Origin: Rhodospirillaceae bacterium
Lineage (GTDB): Bacteria; Pseudomonadota; Alphaproteobacteria; MPNO01; UBA2964
DNA: 64,000 nt
NCBI GenBank assembly: GCA_002720855.1
Contig: PBIN01000014.1
Coordinates: forward strand, 62,001-126,000
Reading direction: 5' to 3'
Shown: one piece after another, positions 36,369-44,341 of the stretch
Layout: each line of letters opens with the position of its first letter
Numbering within the stretch: position 1 is the stretch's first letter
The notes under the pieces: generated by a model
Seen by the model: the letters and a program-made list of their open reading frames with translations, nothing else
Database searches by the model: none
What the model was told of the DNA's origin: nothing
Position numbers and translations under genes: made by a program

Positions 36369-37478
36369 ATGATCGACTTTTTCTTCCCAACTGAGGGCAT
36401 GGGCTCGCAGACCCTCAGAACAGTAGCCGAAGCGGCATATGGCGGCGGTGATGTATTCGAAATTTCCCGTGTTCTGAAAGATATCGAACCGGGCGACAAG
36501 GATGCATTTGAGCAAGCCTGGATCGACAAGGCCGAAGATACAGAAGCCCGTGCCAAAAAAGCTGAGGCTGCTGGTCATACGCGCACAGCGATGAAGTATT
36601 ATTACGCAGCCAATCAATATTGGCGCATGTCGGATGTGCTCCTGACAATTGAGCGAAACGATGACAAACGCCAGAGGTTTATAAAATCACAAGAATGTTT
36701 TCAGGCGGGGGCCAAGTACAACGATCCCAAGATCGAAGTGATCGAGGTTCCCTGCGGTGATGAGGTCTATGAGGGCTATTTCTGTCACCCGCGCAATCCG
36801 AAGACCGAAAAGTGGCCCGCTGTTTTATTCCTGGGCGGGGCAGATGCTTTTGCCGAAGAAATCTACTTTGGCGGCAGTGAGCTTTGCGAACGAGGCTACG
36901 CAATGCTGCTGGTCGACACCCCCGGACGCGGCTCATCAATGTACGTCAAGAATATTCCGACGCGAGCGGATTACGAGGTGCCGGGTAAAGCCTGCTTTGA
37001 CTATTTATTCTCACGACCGGAAATCGATCCCGATCGGGTGGCGCTGATGGGTATCTCGATGGCGGGTTATTATGCGCCACGTGTTGCGGCATTTGAGGAT
37101 CGCATTAAAGCGCTCATCGCCTGGTGCGGTTGTTATTCAATTCTCGATGATCTTTATCTGCACTATGAGCATTTGCGTCCGACGTGCCAGCGTCTACTCG
37201 GCGGTGTTTCCGATGAAGTTGCGCAGGAACAGCTCAAGGAATTCACGATGGCCGGTATTGCCCAAAACATCAAAGTGCCGACCATCATGACGCACGGAAT
37301 CAATGACAAGCTAATGGATGTTGAGGGCGCGAAAAAGCTCTTCGACGAAATTGGCGCTGAAGATAAAACACTCCATGTTTTTGACGATCCCAAAGTCGGC
37401 GGGACTGTTCATTGCGCCCATGATTGCTGGGTTCATCAGATGCCGATGCTCATGGATTGGCTTGAGGATCACGTCTAA
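36369..37478 (+). CDS. Alpha/beta hydrolase with N-terminal helical cap (FrsA / dihydroxypseudooxynicotine-hydrolase-like)
   Basis: A 369-residue protein with an N-terminal helical domain of about 115 residues (rich in charged helices, DTEARAKKAEAAGHTRTAMKYYYAA) followed by an alpha/beta hydrolase domain. The nucleophile is Ser230 in MGISMAGYYA, the acid Asp313 in THGINDKLMD, and the base His348 in GGTVHCAHD. This architecture is that of 2,6-dihydroxypseudooxynicotine hydrolase and its relatives, which cleave C-C bonds in N-heterocycle or aromatic breakdown products. ATG 36369 follows GGAGG closely. Its 3' end faces the DUF3095 gene. Confidence 0.8.
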   Translation: MIDFFFPTEGMGSQTLRTVAEAAYGGGDVFEISRVLKDIEPGDKDAFEQAWIDKAEDTEARAKKAEAAGHTRTAMKYYYAANQYWRMSDVLLTIERNDDKRQRFIKSQECFQAGAKYNDPKIEVIEVPCGDEVYEGYFCHPRNPKTEKWPAVLFLGGADAFAEEIYFGGSELCERGYAMLLVDTPGRGSSMYVKNIPTRADYEVPGKACFDYLFSRPEIDPDRVALMGISMAGYYAPRVAAFEDRIKALIAWCGCYSILDDLYLHYEHLRPTCQRLLGGVSDEVAQEQLKEFTMAGIAQNIKVPTIMTHGINDKLMDVEGAKKLFDEIGAEDKTLHVFDDPKVGGTVHCAHDCWVHQMPMLMDWLEDHV

Positions 37479-37488
37479 GCAATCTGGT

Positions 37489-38646
37489 TCAATCTTCAGC
37501 CGCTGCCATTGCCTTTTTGAGTTCGACGGCGGCGAGCGCATATCCACCAGCTCCGCCGTCAACGAAATGCATGTGGTCGTTCGTAAAGGGCGAGGGGACG
37601 ATGCAGGTCATTACCGCGCTATCCTGCGTATTTAGGCCGAAAAAAGCGATGCCCTCTTGCTGCGCTATAGTCAATTTTTTTTCGATTGCGGAAATTGTTT
37701 CGGTTTTGCAATCAACTGTTAATTTCAGGCCGTCATCGAATTTTCGAAAATCGGTATTCTGTGTTGTCTCTAGCCGGTAACGTTTTGGATCGAACCGTTT
37801 GAGGCTACGGCCCAACAGTTCCAACACGCAAGGGATAGCCTGTTCACCGATTATGGCAAGCGCACGCGAGAATTTGGATTTGCTGCCGCGTGATGCACTT
37901 ACTTCAATTCCCAATCCCTGTGGCGGCCATGAATAACTTGGCCCGTCAGGTGCGACCGGGTGCCCGCCCCGTTCGGTTTCCTGATTAAGGATCGCCAGGA
38001 TTTCTTCGACCAGACCGGTAAATGCGGACTCGTTTCCATTGCCCCTGGGTAAAACAAGCAACGATAATATTTGGCCATTCTGTGATTCCATGGGCCGCCA
38101 ACGACAGGACAATCCACTGAGGTCAGGCCGCGTCCCCGCTGGTGCCGGATCAACCGAATAGTCGCCCGATTTCATCGCGGCGTCTGCCCATGCAATGCCG
38201 CCACCCGAGAACATCGCGTAAGCAACGCCTGGAGATACCTGAAATTTTGCAACACTGACTTTTTTGCCAGCGGTGATCACATCACGTACTGGGACGAGCG
38301 CGGCGCGAAGTTGTAAATCGATCTCTTCTTCAGCCCAACGTTGGCAGCCTGCGAGCGCAGCGGAGACTTCAATTCGCCGCCCTTCCGGTACCGCAAAGGC
38401 TGCGCCATCGCCCCCGAAAACAAAGGGAAATGACGCATCGCGATCAAGATTCATAATTGCCGAAATGACACTGGCACCAACGGTGTTTACGGCTTTGTAT
38501 CTGCCCGCCTGTAACGCACCTGTAGAATCCACAACGTCTGCAACGCCAATAAGCCAATCTTCCGGTAGGGATCGATAGCGGTCTTTCTGAACAACGTCCT
38601 GAAAGTCCGAAAAAGCCGGAATATCGTCGTAGAACTGGTCACCCAT
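37489..38646 (-). CDS. DUF3095 family protein, possible nucleotide-cyclase-like fold
   Basis: A 385-residue soluble protein matching DUF3095 by its opening (FYDDIPAFSDFQDV, YRSLPEDW) and layout. VADVVDST (Asp37) and VFGGDGAAF (Asp80) resemble the two metal-binding strands of class III adenylate cyclases and GGDEF proteins. The C-terminal third ends with a GGAGGYALAAVELKKA helix. A signalling or nucleotide-converting role is therefore conceivable, but the residues needed for base recognition are not recognisable, and the function is unknown in the family as far as I know. It sits 33 bp downstream of a UbiD gene on the same strand, an unusual partner. Confidence 0.65.
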   Translation of the reverse strand: MGDQFYDDIPAFSDFQDVVQKDRYRSLPEDWLIGVADVVDSTGALQAGRYKAVNTVGASVISAIMNLDRDASFPFVFGGDGAAFAVPEGRRIEVSAALAGCQRWAEEEIDLQLRAALVPVRDVITAGKKVSVAKFQVSPGVAYAMFSGGGIAWADAAMKSGDYSVDPAPAGTRPDLSGLSCRWRPMESQNGQILSLLVLPRGNGNESAFTGLVEEILAILNQETERGGHPVAPDGPSYSWPPQGLGIEVSASRGSKSKFSRALAIIGEQAIPCVLELLGRSLKRFDPKRYRLETTQNTDFRKFDDGLKLTVDCKTETISAIEKKLTIAQQEGIAFFGLNTQDSAVMTCIVPSPFTNDHMHFVDGGAGGYALAAVELKKAMAAAED

Positions 38647-38679
38647 CTGTTTCGGTGTCGCCTGTGGCTTGTTTATCTC

Positions 38680-40239
38680 TTAGCCTTTTTCACTTAGGGA
38701 ATATTCGCCTTCTTTCAACCGGCGGAGCTTCCCTTCGCGACGTATTTCATCCAGCGCTATAACAACCTCACGACCATCTCCAGTGCCAATCGCGGCCATG
38801 AGTTGTTCATAAGTTTTTGGCCCGTCTTCCAGTGCGGCGCGTATATTGTCGAACTTTTTACCGTCCAGCGTGGGCGGCGAGGGGACGGAAAACTCGATGG
38901 AGTTTCTCCTGTCATTCGCAATCGTCAAATCGAACCCGGCCTTGGAACCAACTTTATCGCCATATAGCGAGGGATCGAGAGGTAGGGTACGCATTCCACT
39001 CTGAACAACTAAATCACGATCTGGCTGAAAACGTGTCGCCAGCGCCCATTCCATCTGATCGTCGTCAAAAATATCGATGTCATCATTGACGACGAACACG
39101 TTTTTTACATTGGCCAGGCAACCAAATGCAGCGGCGATAGCATTTTGAGCTTCACCCGGCACGCGGGGTCGCATCGAAATTCTGAGATTAAACATTCCAG
39201 CACCGGCACCCGTCGCATTAACAGCAACTGGTTCTCGTATTGCGGTTTGCAGGGCCCGCCAGACGACAGCCTCCGATTTGAGGCTATTGAGGACAGCAGT
39301 GTCTGTACGGCCGATATGCGGTCCGCTAATTGTTGCGGTTTGGAACAAGGCATCAGCGCGCATCGTAATCGCTGTGAGATGGAAGACCGGGTTCTTCTTC
39401 ATAATCCCGTAATAGCCGGCAAATTCTCCGAAGGGTCCTTCGTCTTCCACATAGCCGTGTTCATCGAGATAACCTTCGATGACGATCTCTGCATCGGCCG
39501 GCACCAAAATGTCATTGGTAATGCTCTTAACAAGTTTCAATGGCGCACCGCGCAATGATGCGAGCAGTTCTGTTTCATCGACTGGAATACGCATGGTTGC
39601 GGCGACATAGTCGATGGGATGCGCGCCGAGGATAAAACTTACGGGCAGCTGTTCACCCCGCGCGGAGGCTGCTTCATAGATTGCGCGCAGATCGCTGGGT
39701 GCGTTGAGATCGACGCCTGCTTCCTGTCTTCCGCGCAGCATCATGCGGCGGCAACCAAGATTGGTTAGGCCGGTCTCAGGATTGATCGTAAAATCGAGCG
39801 TCGCGGAGAGATAGGGGCCGCCGTCACGACCATGCTGAAACGGTACAGGCAGTTTCGTGAAATCGGCTTCATCGCCAGTCCAGACAATCTCTTGAACAGG
39901 TGCATCACCTTTGGAAACTGTTTCAACGGATTGTTTAACGGCAAGCCGCTTCAGGAGTTCAGACAGGAGCTCAATTTCCGCCACACCAAATGCCAAAGCG
40001 AGGCGCGAACGGCTGGCAGCGACGTTGCCAATAATTTCGGCTCCTTCGGGTCCCGCGTCACGAAAGAGAACAGCTTTTGGATTGCCATCCATGTAACCGG
40101 TGAGGTCGGCAAGTTCCGTTTTCTCGTCAACGATCTCAAGCTCATCGGCGACGATAAGTTCTTCCACAAAATTACGCAGACGGAATTGATCCAAATTTGC
40201 CTTCGATAGTTTAGCTGTGCCTTCGGGCATTAATCCCAT
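38680..40239 (-). CDS. UbiD family decarboxylase (second copy)
   Basis: A 519-residue prFMN-dependent decarboxylase, only distantly similar to the copy at 10317. The catalytic region reads VEDEGPFGEFAGYYG, and ISMRPRVPGEAQNAIAAAFG and the NVFVVNDDIDIFDDDQMEWALATRFQPDRD segment are family-typical. The N-terminal part begins with LRNFVEELIVADELEIVDEKTELADLTGYMDG. A C-terminal extension of about 65 residues looks like a small winged-helix-like domain (GPKTYEQLMAAIGTGDGREVV). Phthaloyl-CoA, vanillate or another aromatic acid decarboxylation is possible. Divergent from the class II aldolase gene; co-oriented with DUF3095. Confidence 0.8.
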   Translation of the reverse strand: MGLMPEGTAKLSKANLDQFRLRNFVEELIVADELEIVDEKTELADLTGYMDGNPKAVLFRDAGPEGAEIIGNVAASRSRLALAFGVAEIELLSELLKRLAVKQSVETVSKGDAPVQEIVWTGDEADFTKLPVPFQHGRDGGPYLSATLDFTINPETGLTNLGCRRMMLRGRQEAGVDLNAPSDLRAIYEAASARGEQLPVSFILGAHPIDYVAATMRIPVDETELLASLRGAPLKLVKSITNDILVPADAEIVIEGYLDEHGYVEDEGPFGEFAGYYGIMKKNPVFHLTAITMRADALFQTATISGPHIGRTDTAVLNSLKSEAVVWRALQTAIREPVAVNATGAGAGMFNLRISMRPRVPGEAQNAIAAAFGCLANVKNVFVVNDDIDIFDDDQMEWALATRFQPDRDLVVQSGMRTLPLDPSLYGDKVGSKAGFDLTIANDRRNSIEFSVPSPPTLDGKKFDNIRAALEDGPKTYEQLMAAIGTGDGREVVIALDEIRREGKLRRLKEGEYSLSEKG

Positions 40240-40429
40240 TTCTTTTTTTCAGTTAACGGAGCCTCAGCTTATCAATTTTGATAAATTTTGGAATTCTTTG
40301 TTCCTTGGTGCGGATTGGGTCACAATCGGCCCTATGCTAAGTTCATCAAATAGAAATCAAATTTCAGGTATCGAAGGCTTCGATATCGGAACATTAGAAG
40401 CGCCACTATGCGGATAAGGAACGTCTCGA

Positions 40430-41149
40430 GTGTCTGAACTGGAAGAATTGTCCCGTGATCTCGTGATTGCTAACCGTATTTTGGCGCATCAGGGGGTGGT
40501 CGACGGTTACGGCCATGTCAGCGTGAGACACCCCGACAACCCGGAGCGCTTTCTATTATCGAGATCGCGCAGTCCTGAACTGGTAGAGCGCGACGATATT
40601 CGGGAATTCGATCTTGCCGGCGATATGATCGATCCAGACGGATCCTCCGGCTATCTGGAACGCTTTATTCACGCTGCGGTATTTGAGTTGCATCCGGAAG
40701 TGCATGGTTGCGTGCACAGCCATGCCGAAGCATTGTTGCCCTTTGGTATAACGCCTGTTCCCCTTAAACCGGTCTTTCACAATGCGTCTCGTATCGGTAA
40801 GGAAGTGCCGGTTTGGGATATACGCGATAGGTTTGGCGACACCGATATGCTCGTAGTTAATATGGACCATGGCCGGGATTTGGCCGAAACACTCGGTGAC
40901 AATCGCTTGGTTCTTATGCGTGGTCATGGCCTGACCGTCGCGACGGAATCGCTTTATACGGCGGTAACAACAGCGATCTACGCCGTGGTCAATGCCCGCG
41001 TACAATCCACCGCCATGCAGATGGGTGAGGTCACTTTCCTTTCAGAAGGCGAGATCGACGCCGCTATTGGCAAAGCCAAATCTGCCACACTGGGTCACAA
41101 GCGGATCTGGGAGTATCTCAGCCGCCGCGCAAATTGCGAGGGTTTGTAA
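40430..41149 (+). CDS. Class II aldolase/adducin family protein, possible aromatic-acid decarboxylase
   Basis: A 239-residue zinc protein of the class II aldolase/adducin fold. Metal ligands are His96 and His98 (CVHSHAE) and His166 (RGHGLTV); Glu77 may be the catalytic acid. DGYGHVSVRHPDNPERFLLSRSRSPELV is the typical N-terminal core. In aromatic degradation the fold provides decarboxylases for dihydroxyphthalate and for ring-cleavage products (HCOMODA type). Its neighbours, a ring hydroxylase behind it and a UbiD protein across the divergent region, favour such a role over sugar-phosphate aldolase. The start is GTG 40430, behind AAGGA. Confidence 0.8.
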   Translation: MSELEELSRDLVIANRILAHQGVVDGYGHVSVRHPDNPERFLLSRSRSPELVERDDIREFDLAGDMIDPDGSSGYLERFIHAAVFELHPEVHGCVHSHAEALLPFGITPVPLKPVFHNASRIGKEVPVWDIRDRFGDTDMLVVNMDHGRDLAETLGDNRLVLMRGHGLTVATESLYTAVTTAIYAVVNARVQSTAMQMGEVTFLSEGEIDAAIGKAKSATLGHKRIWEYLSRRANCEGL

Positions 41150-41150
41150 A

Positions 41151-42350
41151 ATTTCACGGTCACCTCATGTTCTAATTGCCGGGGCCGGTATTGGTGGCCT
41201 AACAGCCGCTTTGGCAATGCTAAAGGCAGGCGTTGACGTCGACGTCTATGAACAAGCGCCTGAGCTTGGGGAGATCGGCGCAGGTTTCCAAATGAGTGCA
41301 AATGGTACCCGCGTTCTATCGTATCTTGGTCTTGGCGACGCTATGAAAAAGATCGCGTGGGAGCCGAATGGCAAAGAAATCCGTATGTGGAATTCCGGTC
41401 AGACATGGAAACTTTTTGATCTAGGGGCGGAATCAGTCGAGAGATATGGGTTTCCCTATTTGATGTTTCATCGTGCAGACCTTCACGGTTTGCTGGTTGA
41501 CGCGGTCAGGGCAGAAAAACCAGATGCCATTCATCTCAACGCCTCATGCACAGGATGCAGTCAGGATGATGAAATGGCCATCCTTCACATTGACGGCCAG
41601 GAGGACGCAACGGGGGATGCTCTGATCGGAGCCGATGGCGCGCACTCAAATATTCGTCAGACATTGTTTGGCGAGGAGCAAAAAGAATTCTCCGGCCTAA
41701 TCGCCTGGCGCGGTGTCATTGATGCGAATGATTTACCTGACGGGTTGATAAGACCTGTGGGAACAAACTGGGTAGGACCGGGAGGACACGTTGTTCACTA
41801 CTTTGTCCGTGACGGCGCACTTCTCAACTTCATCGGTATACAGGAAACCGACACGTGGTTCGCGGAATCATGGACGGCGCGCGGGACGACAGCGGAATGT
41901 CTGGCTGATTTCGAGGGCTGGCATGACACCATTCAAATCATGATCCAGAACATAGGCGTTCCTTACAAATGGGCGCTGATGAAACGTGAACCCATGGAGC
42001 GTTGGACGGAAGGCCGTATCACACTGCTCGGTGACGCCTGCCATGCAATGGTGCCGATGTTGGCGCAGGGAGCGGTAATGGCAATTGAAGACGGCATGGT
42101 TCTGGCTCGTTGTGTGGAGAAATTTGGTGACGATATTGAGGCGGGTCTCAAGAGATATGAGGAATTACGGCTAGAGCGAACGGCGCGAACGATTCGAGGA
42201 TCCAATGACAACGCGGATCGGTTTCACAATTCACAGCTGGGCGACCCGCAAGGTGCGCAAAACTTTGTCGACACTGAGTGGCAGCCTGACAAAGTGCGCG
42301 AACGATATGACTGGTTGTTTACCTATGATGCAACTTCAGTAGAAATCTGA
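41151..42350 (+). CDS. FAD-dependent aromatic hydroxylase (salicylate / 3-hydroxybenzoate hydroxylase-like), apparent ATT start
   Basis: A 399-residue flavoprotein monooxygenase of the PHBH family. GAGIGG (11-16 from the ATT) binds FAD, the DG motif is GADGAHSNIR, and the GD motif is LLGDACHAMVP. It would hydroxylate a phenolic acid with NAD(P)H and O2. No ATG, GTG or TTG lies near the expected N-terminus: the nearest in-frame ones (41067, 41028, 40992) are inside the aldolase gene and encode unrelated residues. ATT 41151 lies one base after the aldolase stop and eight bases after GAGGG, so it is the best start, as a rare initiation codon. Coupled to the aldolase gene. Confidence 0.75.
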   Translation: MSRSPHVLIAGAGIGGLTAALAMLKAGVDVDVYEQAPELGEIGAGFQMSANGTRVLSYLGLGDAMKKIAWEPNGKEIRMWNSGQTWKLFDLGAESVERYGFPYLMFHRADLHGLLVDAVRAEKPDAIHLNASCTGCSQDDEMAILHIDGQEDATGDALIGADGAHSNIRQTLFGEEQKEFSGLIAWRGVIDANDLPDGLIRPVGTNWVGPGGHVVHYFVRDGALLNFIGIQETDTWFAESWTARGTTAECLADFEGWHDTIQIMIQNIGVPYKWALMKREPMERWTEGRITLLGDACHAMVPMLAQGAVMAIEDGMVLARCVEKFGDDIEAGLKRYEELRLERTARTIRGSNDNADRFHNSQLGDPQGAQNFVDTEWQPDKVRERYDWLFTYDATSVEI

Positions 42351-42611
42351 GCCGGGTTGGTTAACCATAAATTTTGGGCTCAAACCTAAATGACGATTTT
42401 GGCAGGCAATCACTCAGCTGTGATCGATTTCTTGCGGTAACTGTAACGCTCTGAAATAGGATAACTCTTTCGGTTAATAGTCAAAATTTGGCCTAATTTT
42501 TCATAAAATTTTAGACGTCTTTTCTTGAAATTAACCAAAACGATGCCCCATCTTCACTAACAACAAGACAAATAATAACCATTCAATACGGTTAACAAAT
42601 GGGTTGGTGTT
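42351..42611. other. AT-rich intergenic region with a CtrA-like half-site
   Basis: 261 bp without a gene, clearly richer in A and T than its surroundings. It holds TTAACCAT (42361-42368), the alphaproteobacterial CtrA half-site, several further GGTTAA/TTAACC words near 42474, 42532 and 42590, and an inverted repeat ATCAC-N6-GTGAT (42409-42424). It separates the catabolic region from the core-like genes and must contain the promoter of the SleB hydrolase gene. Confidence 0.5.
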
Positions 42612-43154
42612 ATGGGACGGATTCTATCCTTCTCTTTTGTCGTATGGGCCATTCTATCGGTATCGATTTCGGCGGGCACAACAAAAGAAGAAATTAGCAG
42701 GAAATCGCCAGAGCTCTATTGCATGGCAATGAATATCTATTTTGAAGCGCGTGGCGAACCTCTGTTGGGAAAGATTGCGGTTGGTCATGTTGTGCTAAAT
42801 CGTGTTGCTGATAAACGATTTCCCGGACATGTATGCAAAGTCATTCGCCAGGGTGGCGAAAAACGTCGTCATCGTTGTCAGTTTTCCTGGTGGTGTGATG
42901 GAAAGAGTGATCGCCCACGAGATGAAACGGCGTGGTATGATGCAGTTTTTGTGGCGCATCTCATTCGGTTAGGAGTCACGATTGACCCGACCAAAGGTGC
43001 ACTCTGGTATCACGCGGTTACAGTACGTCCTAATTGGGCAAGTCAAATGCACCGGGAAGCGAAGATAGGCCGACATATTTTCTATTCGAAGCCGCGGCGA
43101 CATTTTTCGCAGAGATCGCTCGGGTCAAAATCGCGTAGCAAATCTTCTTTATAG
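42612..43154 (+). CDS. SleB-type cell wall hydrolase (Hydrolase_2 family)
   Basis: A 180-residue secreted peptidoglycan hydrolase. A signal peptide covers about the first 21 residues (LSFSFVVWAILSVSISAG). The catalytic domain begins with LYCMAMNIYFEARGEP, where the Glu of EARGE is the presumed general acid, followed by GKIAVGHVVLNRV, the CQFSWWCDG segment and GALWYHA. Such enzymes cleave glycan strands during division or growth. The C-terminus is very basic (KSRSKSSL). CtrA-like half-sites upstream suggest cell-cycle control. Its 3' end overlaps the convergent FemAB-like gene by 6 bp. Confidence 0.85.
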   Translation: MGRILSFSFVVWAILSVSISAGTTKEEISRKSPELYCMAMNIYFEARGEPLLGKIAVGHVVLNRVADKRFPGHVCKVIRQGGEKRRHRCQFSWWCDGKSDRPRDETAWYDAVFVAHLIRLGVTIDPTKGALWYHAVTVRPNWASQMHREAKIGRHIFYSKPRRHFSQRSLGSKSRSKSSL

Positions 43155-44087
43155 ATATGTGCCGGACAGGGTGGTCACCTCGCCTCCCATACCAAGTTTA
43201 AATCGTGCGACACCTGATGCGGAGTCAGTGTTGAGTCCACCCAGATCGAGCCAGCGGACGTTCTGTTTCTTAAGTTCCTCAATACCCTTCCACAGAAGTA
43301 CATTGTGGGCTTTCCGATTGCGGCCCTGGGTCGTCGTCCAACTCGTATAGTAGGTGGCACTCCTGCCATGGCGGATAAGTAAAATACTTGCGATAGGATC
43401 ACGTCTCGCAACGGCTGATATCGAAATTAGATCGCCTCGTTTGCTGTGATGTTTCATTGCATCAATAAACTCGCCGGGCGGCCCGATAAATTTTTTCTTC
43501 TGTCAGAAGACTGAATATCCTTTCAGGTGACTCTCAATTCCTTTTTTGTCGTCTCGAATGTCGAATTGAAGATTTTCTTTTTCCCCGGCCCGGAGCGCGT
43601 TGCGCCAGCTCCCGGATAAATTTTTCCGTAAAGAGTCATCAGACAACGTAAGGTCCAACCAGGAAGTGCTCAGTCCCGTCACCATCTGACGTTTGCCTAT
43701 CGAGCGCATAAGCCTGCCACTTTCAACGTTATTAGGAACTTCTGGTGTCCAAAATAAGAAATCCCGATTTCGCATGGAAAAGGTACTGGAGATAGCCTTC
43801 ATCGCGGCGATCCGTTGATCTTCAGTGTTGGCTTCTCCGATCCACAGCGGCCCGCGAACCAGCCGGATGACCTTCGCAAGGCCCAAGAAAGGTTTCTCAA
43901 TGATTGGAATTAAGCCGATTGGATTTTTTTCCGAATGAATGGCGGCTCTTCGCACAGCCGTTCGGTAATACGAGCGCGCGGCTTCACCAAAAACCCACGA
44001 TTGCTCAAGCGCCGATCGTTCCGAGTTGATGAAGAGCGCATCCCATTCGGGCCTTTCAAAATCGTCCCAGATAATCTTCAACGGCAA
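43149..44087 (-). pseudogene. FemAB/GNAT-like acyltransferase, interrupted by in-frame TGA
   Basis: The minus-strand frame from ATG 44087 to the stop at 43149 would encode about 312 residues of a FemAB-like (peptidoglycan bridge or lipid-modifying) acyltransferase but for a TGA at 43503-43505 (codon 195). Before it are LEQSWVFGEAARSYY, GLIPIIEKPFLGLAKVIRLVRGP and LSGSWRNALRAGEKENL. After it come KKKFIGPPGEF, the AVARRDPIASILLI strand and WLDLGGLNTDSASGVARFKLGMGGEV. Both halves are in the same frame and otherwise intact. The TGA follows GYSVF, where relatives usually have a Met, Arg or Trp, so a nonsense mutation (for example of CGA or TGG) is the likely cause. It was probably cytoplasmic. Confidence 0.7.
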
Positions 44088-44137
44088 TTTCCTATTAACG
44101 ATTTCGTTTCAGTTCATATCTCTATAGTTTAGCGAAG

Positions 44138-44341
44138 ATGACTTTGTTTTTCCCAAAATCGCAGACAGTGGCCGGCGTTTCCATTCCCGGGCGCAGGTAT
44201 ACAGCATGGGCTGCACTTTATTTTGTGCTCTTTTTTTGCATTCCGATAATGGTAGTCGCTCTCGCGTTGGACACATTGTTCTATTTCATTTTTCAGGAAT
44301 TTTTCGATAGCTGCTACGCGGTCATGTGTCTGTCTAAATAA
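44138..44341 (+). CDS. Small single-pass membrane protein
   Basis: A 67-residue protein with one long hydrophobic stretch (about 24-53, YTAWAALYFVLFFCIPIMVV and beyond) and a short polar N-terminus. It overlaps the EamA transporter gene by one base (TAATG), so it is translated in coupling with it. It may be an accessory subunit of the carrier. No recognisable family; three cysteines are present, two of them near the C-terminus. Confidence 0.55.
   Translation: MTLFFPKSQTVAGVSIPGRRYTAWAALYFVLFFCIPIMVVALALDTLFYFIFQEFFDSCYAVMCLSK

Noticed and set aside
1-42350. Integrated mobile element or prophage
   Set aside because: No integrase, transposase, tRNA or flanking repeats are visible; the region may be acquired, but no boundary can be shown.
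43475-43505. SECIS element behind the FemAB-like TGA
   Set aside because: The only hairpin has loop CCG without G in the first two positions, and the residue is not a Cys site in the family.
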